A program made the translations under genes and the position numbers. Shown piece by piece: positions 1 to 7,982 of a stretch of 12,541 bases of DNA; the first letter of the stretch is position 1, and each line of letters begins with the position of its first letter. The notes under the pieces are model-generated. The model saw only the letters and a list, made by a program, of their open reading frames with translations, was not told the origin of the DNA and searched no databases. This DNA is from GCA-2748575 sp033722575. Its GTDB lineage: Bacteria; Pseudomonadota; Gammaproteobacteria; Pseudomonadales; Ketobacteraceae. The stretch is taken from the NCBI GenBank assembly GCA_033722575.1, contig JAWVYU010000128.1, positions 1-12,541 on the forward strand, read 5' to 3'.

Positions 1-213
1 GGCTATACCGCCACGCAGACCATTCGTCAGAGCGGCTATGACAGTCTGCCCATTGTTGCGCTGACAGCCAATGTCATGCCCGAAGACAAGGAAAAGTGTT
101 TGCAGTCCGGCATGAGTGACTATCTGTCGAAACCGGTGAAACCCATATTCCTGAGAGAAATGCTGCAGCGCTGGACTGCCGGCTCCACCGGATCATCAGA
201 GCTTGACAGGTAG
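1..213 (+). CDS. Hybrid sensor kinase, C-terminal receiver domain (5'-partial, ends at in-frame amber stop)
   Basis: The window opens inside this gene, so only the last 70 residues are visible. They are the second half of a response-regulator receiver: the GYTAT stretch that normally follows the phospho-acceptor loop (MDG), then the ALTAN switch-threonine segment (residues 21-25) and the SKPV lysine motif (residues 43-46). The phospho-acceptor aspartate lies outside the window. Reading ends at TAG 211-213, shortly after the receiver. The same frame stays open after the stop and encodes an Hpt domain (277-639), the usual C-terminal partner of such a receiver in BarA/ArcB-like kinases. The stop may therefore split an ancestral receiver-Hpt fusion. 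That a histidine kinase core lies upstream is inferred; a free-standing receiver is possible but less likely. Confidence 0.75.
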   Translation, partial: GYTATQTIRQSGYDSLPIVALTANVMPEDKEKCLQSGMSDYLSKPVKPIFLREMLQRWTAGSTGSSELDR

Positions 214-276
214 CTGACCCGGGAGCAAACCGAGGCGGCCATAGAAACCCTGGATGGCGCCGAAACCATTCCGGAA

Positions 277-639
277 ATGGTGCCGGGCATTAACCTGAAA
301 CAGGGGCTGGAAATGATGGGAGGCAAAGTGGCCCGTTACCAGAAACTGCTTTATCTGGCCATCGAACAACACCGCTATACCTACGACAAGATCAAGGCCG
401 CGCTGGACAGCGGGGATGCACAGGAGGCTCAAAAGCTCACCCATGCCCTGAAAAGCGTGGCTGCCAATATTGGCGCAGCCTCATTATCCAGTACGGCTTT
501 TGCCATCGAAAAAAGCCTGAAACAGGAAGCCCCCGACAAGAAACATCAGGAAGAGCTGCTTCAGGAACTGGAGCTGCAGTGGAAGCAGGTGCGCGCCTCC
601 ATCCTTTCCCTGGCAAAGGATATCCGCAAACCGGGATAG
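277..639 (+). CDS. Hpt (histidine phosphotransfer) domain protein or detached Hpt module
   Basis: This 120-residue product is essentially one Hpt four-helix bundle. It has the entry motif PGINLKQGL with GGK a few residues on, and the phosphorylatable histidine in LTHALKSVAANIG (His56, codon 442-444), which has the Hpt signature H-x-L-K-x-x-A-x-N-I-G. Hpt domains shuttle phosphate between the receiver of a hybrid kinase and a terminal response regulator. The frame is the same as the receiver ending at 213, with no stop between 214 and 276, so it looks like the former C-terminus of that kinase. ATG 277 has only a weak GGA-type ribosome site very close to it. GTG 280 is an alternative. ATG 313 has a better AGGGG site but would cut into the fold. 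The poor start signals argue against a long-established separate gene. Its end is 11 bases from the end of the convergent FKBP gene. Confidence 0.7.
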   Translation: MVPGINLKQGLEMMGGKVARYQKLLYLAIEQHRYTYDKIKAALDSGDAQEAQKLTHALKSVAANIGAASLSSTAFAIEKSLKQEAPDKKHQEELLQELELQWKQVRASILSLAKDIRKPG

Positions 640-650
640 CCGGCTCAATC

Positions 651-1076
651 TTATTTGACGTCCACTATGTCAATGTCGTAGCACAGGGTTCTGCCGGCAT
701 AAGGGTGGTTAAAGTCCACTTTGGCGGTATCGCCATTAATTTCTGTCACCATGACAACCTTTTGCTCACCCTCTTCATCGTACGCCGTCATGGCAGCACC
801 GGGGTGACGGGACGCCTCCGGAATATCCGATAAGGGCGTTTCCACAATCAGGGACGGGTCGGCGTAACCATACCCCTGCTCCGGTTCAATCGTCACCCTG
901 ATGCGCTCCGACTTGGTTTTTCCCAGCAGTGCCTGCTCCACAGCGTCCAGCAGAATACCATCGCCCACCACCACTTCTACCGGCTCCAGGCCTTCATTGC
1001 TGTCCACAAACACACCATCTGAAAATCGAAGTACAAAATTCAAACGAACGCGACTGCCCTCTGCGATAGTTTTCAT
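651..1076 (-). CDS. FKBP-type peptidyl-prolyl cis-trans isomerase, SlpA/FkpB-SlyD group
   Basis: This 141-residue cytoplasmic protein should catalyse proline isomerisation and act as a folding helper. The N-terminal half gives an FKBP core strand and loop (RVRLNFVLRFSDGVFVDSN) and the E-Q-A-L-L-G-K segment near residues 47-53. The middle holds the insert-in-flap (about residues 66-115). The C-terminus carries the family hallmark VDFNHPYAGRTLCYDIDIVDV. The His/Cys-rich metal-binding tail of SlyD is absent, so length and ending are closer to SlpA/FkpB. ATG 1076 has a good ribosome site (AGGA about 8 bases upstream). A strong terminator lies between it and the upstream gene on this strand, so it probably has its own promoter in the roughly 50 bases between terminator and start. 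I see no convincing -35/-10 pair there. Confidence 0.9.
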   Translation of the reverse strand: MKTIAEGSRVRLNFVLRFSDGVFVDSNEGLEPVEVVVGDGILLDAVEQALLGKTKSERIRVTIEPEQGYGYADPSLIVETPLSDIPEASRHPGAAMTAYDEEGEQKVVMVTEINGDTAKVDFNHPYAGRTLCYDIDIVDVK

Positions 1077-1127
1077 AAGATTCTTCCTGGTCCTTTTGCC
1101 AGTTAACTACAGGAACTCGAGTACAAT

Positions 1128-1165
1128 AAAAATGCGCCATTGGCACAGGCCAATGGCGCATTTTT
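1128..1165 (-). terminator. Rho-independent terminator downstream of the small helical-protein gene
   Basis: A perfect 16-bp inverted repeat (AAAAATGCGCCATTGG at 1128-1143 and its complement at 1150-1165) encloses a 6-base loop. The stem is GC-rich in its middle, and its outer five pairs are A-T, giving a U-run on either strand. It lies 63 bases past the stop of the gene at 1229-1522 on the minus strand and before the FKBP gene, so it mainly ends transcription from that gene. The A/T symmetry could also stop plus-strand transcripts. Confidence 0.85.
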
Positions 1166-1228
1166 AACATTATTTGAATTTGAATGTCTAATTCGCTGTG
1201 GCTTTTTCGAAAATCAGCCGTTCAGGAA

Positions 1229-1522
1229 TCAATCCATTTCCTTGAATTCCGATCTGGCAGCAAGAAAACCCAGCTTGATGGAATCCCACGCCATTTCAAG
1301 ACCCTCTTTAACGTCTTCCAGGGCGTCTTCCGCTGCATCCTCGAACTGATCCACCCGATGGGCAAGCTCGGAACGTTTCGCTTTCAGATCTTCCACCAGA
1401 TGCTGATATCGGGATTTAACATCAGCCTGCACGTCTTCAGCACGATGCTCCATGCGATCAAGCTCATAATCCCATTCCTCGAGCTGCGCCTTGATCTTTT
1501 CAATTAACTCCGAATGACTCAT
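1229..1522 (-). CDS. Small charged coiled-coil protein, sll1863-like stress-response family
   Basis: The 97-residue product is almost entirely amphipathic helix. It has heptad-like spacing, many Glu, Asp, Lys and Arg residues, regularly placed Trp and Tyr, no cysteine, no signal peptide and no membrane segment. Examples of its character are LIEKIKAQLEEWDYELDR near the start and AAEDALEDVKEGLEMAWDSI in the last third. This pattern resembles the small proteins named sll1863-family stress-response proteins; I base that on overall look, not a database match. The molecular role is unknown. The start is well supported: AAGGAG lies 8 bases before the ATG. It follows the FNR gene on the same strand with a 73-base gap holding an FNR-like box, which suggests induction at low oxygen. 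A strong terminator follows. Confidence 0.75.
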   Translation of the reverse strand: MSHSELIEKIKAQLEEWDYELDRMEHRAEDVQADVKSRYQHLVEDLKAKRSELAHRVDQFEDAAEDALEDVKEGLEMAWDSIKLGFLAARSEFKEMD

Positions 1523-1577
1523 AACAGTATCTCCTTTGTTTGTGGGCCCATTTACTCACGGGGTTCCATGGCGAACA

Positions 1578-1591
1578 TTGACCCACATCAG
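1578..1591 (-). promoter_or_regulatory. Possible FNR/Anr box upstream of the small helical-protein gene
   Basis: The plus strand reads TTGACCCACATCAG, matching 8 of the 10 fixed bases of the FNR/Anr consensus TTGAT-N4-ATCAA. Its centre (1584.5) lies about 62 bases upstream of the start at 1522, almost the same distance as the hemN box from ATG 3891. A weak -10-like hexamer (GTAAAT on the minus strand, 1550-1555) is 32 bases downstream, as expected for an FNR-activated promoter. It is intergenic, just past the stop of the FNR gene. Confidence 0.45.
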
Positions 1592-1595
1592 GTTG

Positions 1596-2351
1596 CTAGG
1601 CGGACTGGGCCTGCTCCGGGTTCACACCACTGGATATGTGGCACAGCTGGCGGGCATCGCAGATCTCGACTTCCTTGCCTTCCACAGCAATCACACTCTG
1701 TTTTTGCAACCGTGTGAACACCCGGCTGACGGTTTCCACAGCCAGCCCCAGGAAATTACCGATATCATTACGGGACATGGGCAAGCGGAAAACCGTTGGT
1801 GACAGCCCCCGTTTCTGGTGACGGGCAGAGATACTCATGAGCAGAGAAGCGATCCGCTCTTCCGCGCTTTTTTTGCTGAGCATCATGATCAGCTGCTGAT
1901 CCGCCTGGATTTCCTGGCTCATCAGCTTGAAGAAATGGTGCTGCAACGACGGGATCGCCGTGGACAGCTCCTCCAGCTTGTCGAAGGGGATCTCGCACAC
2001 CGCGGCGGATTCCAGGGCTTTTGCCGAGTTTGAATGGGCATTGGAACCGATGCCGTCTATACCCAGGATCTCTCCCGGCAGGTAGAAACCGGTCACCTGC
2101 TCTTCGCCGTCCTCGGTTACCGAATAGGTTTTCAGGGTACCGCTGCGTACAGCGTAAATGGAGCGAAAATCGTCGCTGGCGCGAAACAGGTGCTCGCCCT
2201 TCTTCAAAGGCTTGGAGCGCTTGATGATTTTGTCCAGCGAATCCAGCTCCTGCGCTTTGACAGCAACGGGTAAACAGATGGGATTCAGGCTGCAGTCACT
2301 GCAGGAAACATTAGGAGCTCGTGACGGAATTCGCCCTTCATTTTGAGACAT
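1596..2351 (-). CDS. fnr: FNR/Anr-family oxygen-sensing transcription regulator
   Basis: This 251-residue global regulator switches genes for low-oxygen growth by sensing oxygen through a 4Fe-4S cluster. The N-terminal cysteines are Cys17, Cys20 and Cys26 (CSDCSLNPIC) and the fourth ligand is Cys119 (AAVCEIPF), matching the spacing of E. coli FNR. A cyclic-nucleotide-type beta-barrel spans about residues 45-130 and a long dimerisation helix about 135-165. The winged helix contains SRNDIGNFLGLAVETVSRV, whose recognition helix keeps the E-x-x-S-R contact residues of FNR (Glu206, Ser209, Arg210). Length and motifs are complete, so it should be functional. ATG 2351 has a GAGG site 6 bases upstream. 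It lies immediately downstream of hemN on the same strand, as in pseudomonads where the orthologue is called anr. An FNR box sits before hemN. Confidence 0.96.
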   Translation of the reverse strand: MSQNEGRIPSRAPNVSCSDCSLNPICLPVAVKAQELDSLDKIIKRSKPLKKGEHLFRASDDFRSIYAVRSGTLKTYSVTEDGEEQVTGFYLPGEILGIDGIGSNAHSNSAKALESAAVCEIPFDKLEELSTAIPSLQHHFFKLMSQEIQADQQLIMMLSKKSAEERIASLLMSISARHQKRGLSPTVFRLPMSRNDIGNFLGLAVETVSRVFTRLQKQSVIAVEGKEVEICDARQLCHISSGVNPEQAQSA

Positions 2352-2390
2352 TAAAACCCTCGGTATTCCAGATCCAAAACACAGGGGCTA

Positions 2391-2418
2391 ATGTTAACAT
2401 GAATGACGGAATCGCCAA
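2391..2418 (-). promoter_or_regulatory. Weak sigma-70-like promoter for the FNR gene, with a 10-bp palindrome
   Basis: On the minus strand TTGGCG (2418-2413) and TAACAT (2396-2391) are 16 bases apart, each matching 4 of 6 consensus positions. They would start a transcript about 33 bases before the FNR gene. The -10 lies inside the perfect palindrome ATGTTAACAT (2391-2400), which could be an operator or chance. No FNR box is visible here, so autoregulation is not supported. Confidence 0.28.
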
Positions 2419-2439
2419 GCACAAATGGGCTGCAGTCTA

Positions 2440-3849
2440 TCAGATGATGCGGGAAAAACGCTGGCCTTTTTTCAGGTGTTCAGGCAAATACTGGTCAAAC
2501 ACCATGCAGACACGCCGCACGACCAGCCGCCCCTTTTCAGTCACCACATACCCCTCGGCATTGCGCTCCACTACACCGTCTCTGGCCAGATCGTCCATCA
2601 TATCCAGCTCATCCGAAAATTTTTCTTTAAAATCAATACGGTAGGTTTCTTCTACCGCACGAATATCCAGCTGGTTCCCGCATATCAGCGACATGATAAT
2701 ATCCCGTCGCAACTCATCCTCCGGAGTCAGTATCACGCCATATTTGATGGGCAGTTCATCCTCATCCAGCAGGGCCTGATACTCTTTGATCGAGCGGGTA
2801 TTCTGGGAATAGGTATTGTTGATCTGGCTGATGGCCGACACACCCATGCTCACCAGATCCGCCTCCCGGTAGGTGGTATAACCCTGAAAATTGCGGTGCA
2901 GGTTGCCTCGCAACAGCGCCTGGGCCAACTCATCTTCCGGTTTCGCAAAATGATCCATGCCGATATACACATACCCCGCTTCCACCAGCCGGCTGGAACT
3001 CTGGCATAGAATGTCCAGCTTCTCCTGAGGGGAAGGCAGCGCGGCCTCATCCATCAGCGCCTGGGCTTTAAACCGGTTCGGAAGGTGGGCGTAGTTGAAC
3101 AGGGAAATCCGGTCCGGGTCCAGCTCGATCACCTTCTCCACCGTTTGCAGCACCGAACGGGGTGACTGCTGGGGCAGACCATAAATAAGATCAAAGTTCA
3201 GGGACTTGTAGCGCAACGCCCGCACGTCGCTGACCACCTCACGGATCTTGCTGAGGGGCTGTACCCGGTTAATGGCCACCTGAACCGACTCATCGAAATC
3301 CTGAATACCCAGGCTAACCCGATTAAAGCCTAAGCCCCTTAGCAGACTCAGTTTGTCCGTATCCACCGAGCGCGGATCAATTTCGATGGAAAACTCACCA
3401 CGCTCGGAATCCACCAGGTGAAACTGCTTGCCAACATGGAACATGAGTTCCGTTAACTCGGGGTTATCGTAATAGGTAGGCGTGCCGCCCCCCCAGTGCA
3501 TCTGATAAACAGGGCGACCCGGCGTAACGGACTCGGCGCGCTTTTCGATTTCCCGGATCAGGTTATCCAGGTAATGACGCATTGAGCTGCTGTTTTTGGT
3601 TACAATTTTATTGCAGGCACAGTAATAACACAGGGATTCACAGAACGGCAGGTGGAAATACAGCGACAAAGGCTTCCGCGAGCGGTTGGACCGCTCAACG
3701 CCCGCCAGGTAATCCTGCACCGAGAATTCTTCATGGAATTGCAGCGCCGTCGGATAGGAGGTGTATCGGGGCCCAGCCACGTCATGCCTGGAGATAAAGG
3801 CCTTGTCCCAGGCCGCGTGCCCGTGCCCCCTGTCTTCAGCAATACCCAT
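2440..3849 (-). CDS. hemN: Oxygen-independent coproporphyrinogen III dehydrogenase (radical SAM)
   Basis: HemN converts coproporphyrinogen III to protoporphyrinogen IX in heme synthesis without oxygen, using S-adenosylmethionine and a 4Fe-4S cluster in the cytoplasm. The cluster motif C-x3-C-x2-C-x-C is seen in FCESLCYYCACNKIV. The residue after the third cysteine is Ala, and the fourth cysteine typical of true HemN is present. GPRYTSYPTA precedes it and the SAM-binding GGGTP loop follows about 50 residues later. The C-terminal HemN domain is intact. I prefer ATG 3849 (469 residues): it has AAGGG 7 bases upstream and aligns best with the 457-residue E. coli enzyme. ATG 3891, directly after GTG 3894, would add 14 residues and has only a weak AAGAG site. 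An FNR box and -10 upstream point to anaerobic activation by the neighbouring regulator. Confidence 0.95.
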   Translation of the reverse strand: MGIAEDRGHGHAAWDKAFISRHDVAGPRYTSYPTALQFHEEFSVQDYLAGVERSNRSRKPLSLYFHLPFCESLCYYCACNKIVTKNSSSMRHYLDNLIREIEKRAESVTPGRPVYQMHWGGGTPTYYDNPELTELMFHVGKQFHLVDSERGEFSIEIDPRSVDTDKLSLLRGLGFNRVSLGIQDFDESVQVAINRVQPLSKIREVVSDVRALRYKSLNFDLIYGLPQQSPRSVLQTVEKVIELDPDRISLFNYAHLPNRFKAQALMDEAALPSPQEKLDILCQSSSRLVEAGYVYIGMDHFAKPEDELAQALLRGNLHRNFQGYTTYREADLVSMGVSAISQINNTYSQNTRSIKEYQALLDEDELPIKYGVILTPEDELRRDIIMSLICGNQLDIRAVEETYRIDFKEKFSDELDMMDDLARDGVVERNAEGYVVTEKGRLVVRRVCMVFDQYLPEHLKKGQRFSRII

Positions 3850-3921
3850 GTTGCGACCCTTCTTGATTGAAATGACCTTTGCCGAGCTCATCACACAAAC
3901 TCTTTATTCAGTTATCGGGCC

Positions 3922-3962
3922 ATTATGGGGAAGTGCTGCGAGTTGTTGTTGATACACGTCAA
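3922..3962 (-). promoter_or_regulatory. FNR/Anr-activated hemN promoter (box 3949-3962, -10 at 3922-3927)
   Basis: The plus strand reads TTGATACACGTCAA at 3949-3962, 9 of 10 matches to the FNR/Anr consensus TTGAT-N4-ATCAA. On the minus strand CATAAT (3927-3922) is a 5-of-6 match to the -10 element. The box centre is 31 bases upstream of the -10 centre, which places it at about -41 from a predicted start near 3915. That is the geometry of a class II FNR-activated promoter. There is no good -35 element, as expected when FNR replaces it. Confidence 0.8.
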
Positions 3963-3980
3963 CAGTCAGACCAGCGGGGA

Positions 3981-6900
3981 TTAATTGTTTTCGGAAGACA
4001 GCAATTGTTCGACAAAATTGACCAGATAGCCCAATGCCTCCTCCATCTGAAAACTGTCGATGGCCCGGATAAACTGGGTTACCGCCTTTTCGTCAAGATG
4101 ATTGAGTAACAGGTATTTCAGGTGCCGTACCTCATCCCTCGGCAGCACTTCGTGTCGGTGCAGGCGATCGGACACATCATTCAGGTAGTTCACCAGGCGG
4201 TCTGTGGCCACACTGGCCTCGATCTCATCGCCCTCTTCCACCAGCAGGTCAATGGCTTTTTCAATGACCTCTCGGGTGGCAGGCCAGTGCTCAACGATTT
4301 CCAGCACATGGGGTTTCACATCAAGGCCTTCCCTGGCGCCATCCTCAATATCCCTCAGGCAACGCCGCAAACCGGAAAAACCCAGATTACCCGCAACGCC
4401 TTTCATGCGGTGGGCCACCTCCTCCAGCCGCTCTTCACTGCCGGAGTACAGCGCATTCTTCATGGCATCCAGCGCCTGGGGAAACTCCTCATTAAACTTC
4501 AGCAACAGGGATGCATACAGCCCCTTGTCACTGCCTAATTGCTTCAGGCCGAACTGGAAGTCCACGCCCTTGAATGCGATGCTTTCCAGGTCCGTCACCA
4601 CCTCTGCCTGTTTGGCAACAAAGGAGGCGGGCAGGTCAACCCATTGCCCCAGTATCCACTCAAAGTTCTGGAAGTCGATGGGCTTGGAAATGATATCATT
4701 CATGCCAATGGCTTTGGCACGCTCTTTGTCTGACGTCAGCACATTGGCGGTCATGGCAATCACGGGCAAGGTCTGCGCGTCGTACTTTTTCCGGAGAATC
4801 TCGGTGGCAGTGAAGCCATCCATAACCGGCATCTGCAGATCCATCAGCACTGCATCCACCAGGGTTTCCTGCTGTTCAATATAATCAACTGCCTCCTGCC
4901 CGTTAGCCACCACAACAGCCTCAACACCGGTCTCCTCCAGAAAATTACTCACCACCATCTGATTGATGTCATTATCTTCCACCACCAGCACGCGCACCGC
5001 TTCTTGCCTTGCGGGTGGCGACAATTCCGGTTGCAGGCCCAGCGCCTCGGGAGTCCGCGCTCCAAGTTGCCGTGCCTCATCAATCACATGGGCCAGAACA
5101 TCCGGATTAACAGGTTTGATCACGAAACCATCCAGACGGTAATGTGCCAGCAGCTGCGGGGAAATTTCGTTTTTCACTCCGGTTACCAATATGATCGCGG
5201 GGGCGTTTCCACCCATCCTGTTCTTGATGTGCATGGCCGCCTCACAGCCGTCCATGCCGGGCATATCCCAATCCATCAATATGATGTCAACAGGATACTC
5301 GGCGTTTTCCAGCGCTGTCAGCAACTCCTCCGCCGAGCTGAAAACCCGTGCCTGGTATCCCAGCCTGCGAACAATCTTTTTCTCCACCTCGATACACACC
5401 AGGTTATCATCAACAATGGCAATAGTTTCTGCGGCTGTCTCTCCGACGGCTTCAAAGGGATCCTCGCTGTCATCCAGTAACGCCAGGGGCAAATCGAAAT
5501 AGAAGCAGCTGCCCTTGCCCTGCTCACTCTCAACGGAAATGGCGCCTCCCATCAGCTCCACCAGCTCCTTGCAGATGGCAAGGCCCAGCCCCGTACCTCC
5601 GAACTGCCGGGTGGTGGAAGTGTCTGCCTGGGAAAAAGCCTCAAAAAGACGCGCCTGCTGTGACTGGCTCAGCCCTACCCCCGTATCGCGCACGGAAAAA
5701 CGAAAAATGCCGCGGTCATGGTTCTGCTCAAGCATTTCCACCGTTAAAAGCACTTCCCCTTCCCGGGTAAACTTGATGGCGTTGGAACACAGGTTCATGA
5801 GCACCTGCTGGATTCGCAACGGATCACCAATCAGGTTCATGCGATCGGTTTTATTACTCACCACGAATTCGATGTGCTTTTCCTCGGCCTTGAGTGCAAA
5901 TAACCCCGAAACTGTTTGCAGTACATCATCGATGGAAAACGTGACCAGCTCGATTTCCAGTTTACCGGATTCCACTTTCGAGAAGTCCAGAATATCGTTA
6001 AGAATATTCAGCAGTGTTTCTGATGCCTGATCGATACTCTCCAGCATGGTCCGCTGCCGGCCGTTAAGCTGGGTTTTCAGACACAATTTGGTCAGCCCGA
6101 TAATAGCATTCATCGGGGTCCGGATTTCGTGGCTCATGTTGGCAAGAAAATTGGTTTTGGTCTGGCTCACTTCCTCAGCCAGCTGCCTGGCGCGTTTTTC
6201 TGCCAGCTCAGCAATCCGGATCTGGGTGATGTCATAGGCTTCCATGATCACCATTACCAGTGCATGGTGTTCATCGCGGATCGGTGTTACCACAAAGTCA
6301 AAGTAATGGGTCTGGCCCTCCACCCGGGTATCCACTTCAAACCGAACCGTATCGCCTCTGCTGGCTTCATTGAATGAATCCCGGATGCGCCGCGTCAGAT
6401 CTTCATCCAGTAACCAGCCGGACACATCCCAATAGGATATATTCAGCAACTCCTCACGCTTTTCCCCCAGCCACTCCGCAGCCGCCGTATTGAGATCCAC
6501 AATGAACCCCTGGGGATCCAGCACGAACAGTACGTGATTGGTGGAGTTCAGAATTGCCCGGCTTTTACGTTCACTGTCGCGGAGAACTTTTTCCGACTCG
6601 ATGGCCTTGGTCATGTTCTGCCACACCATGATACCTACCATCTCACCGTAATACTTCACGATGGTAATGGTTACCCAGCAATACAGCCGGGTACGTTGTC
6701 GGGTCTCGAACTCCCATTCGAATCGTTCAAACCCTGTTTCGAAGGCCTTGTGCAACAACTGCTCGGCATGATCAATGGATATGGAGCCATCAGACTGGAA
6801 AACGGGAGAATACTGAAACGGGGATTTACCCACCAGTTCCCGGTTCGATTCCAGCCCGAGCATTTCCTTGGACGCCGGATTGCACTCCAGCACTTCGCCT

Positions 6901-7982
6901 GGCTTTATCACCAGATAGCCATCTGAGCTGTTCTGGAAAAGCGCTTCCACCAGGGTCTGCTTTTCCCGCCGCTCGGCCGACAGATCCCGCGCCTGCTCCT
7001 GCAGCGCCTGCTCCAGCTGACTTTCCAGGTAGAGCCGGTGCTTCTGATACTGCTGGAAAAACCAGGCAATAATAACGCTTGCGGCCACGATGCAAATCAT
7101 GAAACCAAGATTGATATTCTGGGAAATACGCAGAATCCTGAACACGCTGCGGCTTTCAGCCACCACCGCCACCCCCATATCCAGAACCGGGTCCCACCCC
7201 CATACACCCACCATGCTGGCATCACCCACCGGCGACCAGCCGTCAGGCTCCAGCCAGTAGGAGGGTTCTGTCTGCAGGGCATCGTCTACATTGAACTCGA
7301 ACTGGCGGGCGCCTTCCTGATAACTGAAGGAATAGGCTTGCCGGTCTTCCCCGTAAAGCATGATCTGATAACGGCCGGGCTGATGCTGGGCCAGCTCGAA
7401 GGCGAACCGGTCCGGAATCGTCTTCTGTAATACCAGGTAGGCGTACAGACTGCCCTGATAATAAAGATTCCGGATCACCACCATCTCCAGGGAGTCAGCG
7501 AGCCGGATAAACACCCTTGACTCGCCGCTGGCAGCGGTGCGCCGAGTGTACTGATTACTGAACCAGAAGGGATGGGGCCTGCCCACCAGTTCCAGATTGG
7601 AGCTGAGCTTTACTTCACCGCCGGGAATTACCACGCTCAGCTCTGCGTCCACTTCCCGGTCAACCTTGCTGACCAGACTGCTGCGTATGTCGCTGAAGGT
7701 TTCCACATAGTCGGATTCCAGCGCCGGCGGCGATTTGACAAAAGAATAAAGTCCCTCGGCCAGTTCCGGACCGATATAAACATTGTCAAAGGAATCCCGT
7801 TCTGCGGTAATCCAGCTGCGCAGATACTGGATCTTGTAATTGCGGGCCGCTTCCAGGGATGATCTGATATCAGCACGAATCAGATCCCCCATGGTCACAT
7901 ACACACTGAGCCCCAACCCTATCATGGCGATTACAAAGCCAAGAAAGGTCAGCACCAGGACCCGATACTGGATTTTGCCCAT
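3981..7982 (-). CDS. Unorthodox hybrid sensor histidine kinase (sensor-PAS-PAS-HisKA-HATPase-REC-REC-Hpt)
   Basis: This inner-membrane phosphorelay kinase is 1333 residues from ATG 7982. Order: transmembrane helix 8-29; periplasmic sensor of about 260 residues, not assigned to a family (dCache/CHASE-like at best); second helix 292-309; coiled linker; PAS domains about 341-457 and 470-587; HisKA with phospho-His618 in NMSHEIRTPMN; HATPase with Asn734, DTGVG (766-770) and FGGTGLGL (794-801). Receiver 1 has Asp904 and Lys956, receiver 2 Asp1048 and Lys1100, and the Hpt domain has His1191 in AHRMKGVAGNLG. A further helical module of about 80 residues ends the protein. All catalytic residues are present. 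ATG 8081 is in frame, has an AGG 7 bases upstream and would add 33 residues, but it leaves only 18 bases to the divergent gene and puts 40 residues before the first helix. The signal sensed is unknown. Confidence 0.93.
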   Translation of the reverse strand: MGKIQYRVLVLTFLGFVIAMIGLGLSVYVTMGDLIRADIRSSLEAARNYKIQYLRSWITAERDSFDNVYIGPELAEGLYSFVKSPPALESDYVETFSDIRSSLVSKVDREVDAELSVVIPGGEVKLSSNLELVGRPHPFWFSNQYTRRTAASGESRVFIRLADSLEMVVIRNLYYQGSLYAYLVLQKTIPDRFAFELAQHQPGRYQIMLYGEDRQAYSFSYQEGARQFEFNVDDALQTEPSYWLEPDGWSPVGDASMVGVWGWDPVLDMGVAVVAESRSVFRILRISQNINLGFMICIVAASVIIAWFFQQYQKHRLYLESQLEQALQEQARDLSAERREKQTLVEALFQNSSDGYLVIKPGEVLECNPASKEMLGLESNRELVGKSPFQYSPVFQSDGSISIDHAEQLLHKAFETGFERFEWEFETRQRTRLYCWVTITIVKYYGEMVGIMVWQNMTKAIESEKVLRDSERKSRAILNSTNHVLFVLDPQGFIVDLNTAAAEWLGEKREELLNISYWDVSGWLLDEDLTRRIRDSFNEASRGDTVRFEVDTRVEGQTHYFDFVVTPIRDEHHALVMVIMEAYDITQIRIAELAEKRARQLAEEVSQTKTNFLANMSHEIRTPMNAIIGLTKLCLKTQLNGRQRTMLESIDQASETLLNILNDILDFSKVESGKLEIELVTFSIDDVLQTVSGLFALKAEEKHIEFVVSNKTDRMNLIGDPLRIQQVLMNLCSNAIKFTREGEVLLTVEMLEQNHDRGIFRFSVRDTGVGLSQSQQARLFEAFSQADTSTTRQFGGTGLGLAICKELVELMGGAISVESEQGKGSCFYFDLPLALLDDSEDPFEAVGETAAETIAIVDDNLVCIEVEKKIVRRLGYQARVFSSAEELLTALENAEYPVDIILMDWDMPGMDGCEAAMHIKNRMGGNAPAIILVTGVKNEISPQLLAHYRLDGFVIKPVNPDVLAHVIDEARQLGARTPEALGLQPELSPPARQEAVRVLVVEDNDINQMVVSNFLEETGVEAVVVANGQEAVDYIEQQETLVDAVLMDLQMPVMDGFTATEILRKKYDAQTLPVIAMTANVLTSDKERAKAIGMNDIISKPIDFQNFEWILGQWVDLPASFVAKQAEVVTDLESIAFKGVDFQFGLKQLGSDKGLYASLLLKFNEEFPQALDAMKNALYSGSEERLEEVAHRMKGVAGNLGFSGLRRCLRDIEDGAREGLDVKPHVLEIVEHWPATREVIEKAIDLLVEEGDEIEASVATDRLVNYLNDVSDRLHRHEVLPRDEVRHLKYLLLNHLDEKAVTQFIRAIDSFQMEEALGYLVNFVEQLLSSENN

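Noticed and set aside
2391..2400. Palindrome ATGTTAACAT as an operator of the FNR gene
   Set aside because: A 10-bp AT-rich palindrome is easily found by chance and it does not match the FNR consensus; kept only as part of a weak promoter call.
2425..3009. 194-codon plus-strand open frame opposite hemN
   Set aside because: It lies fully antisense to hemN, whose radical SAM motifs are unmistakable; the frame shows no recognisable motif.
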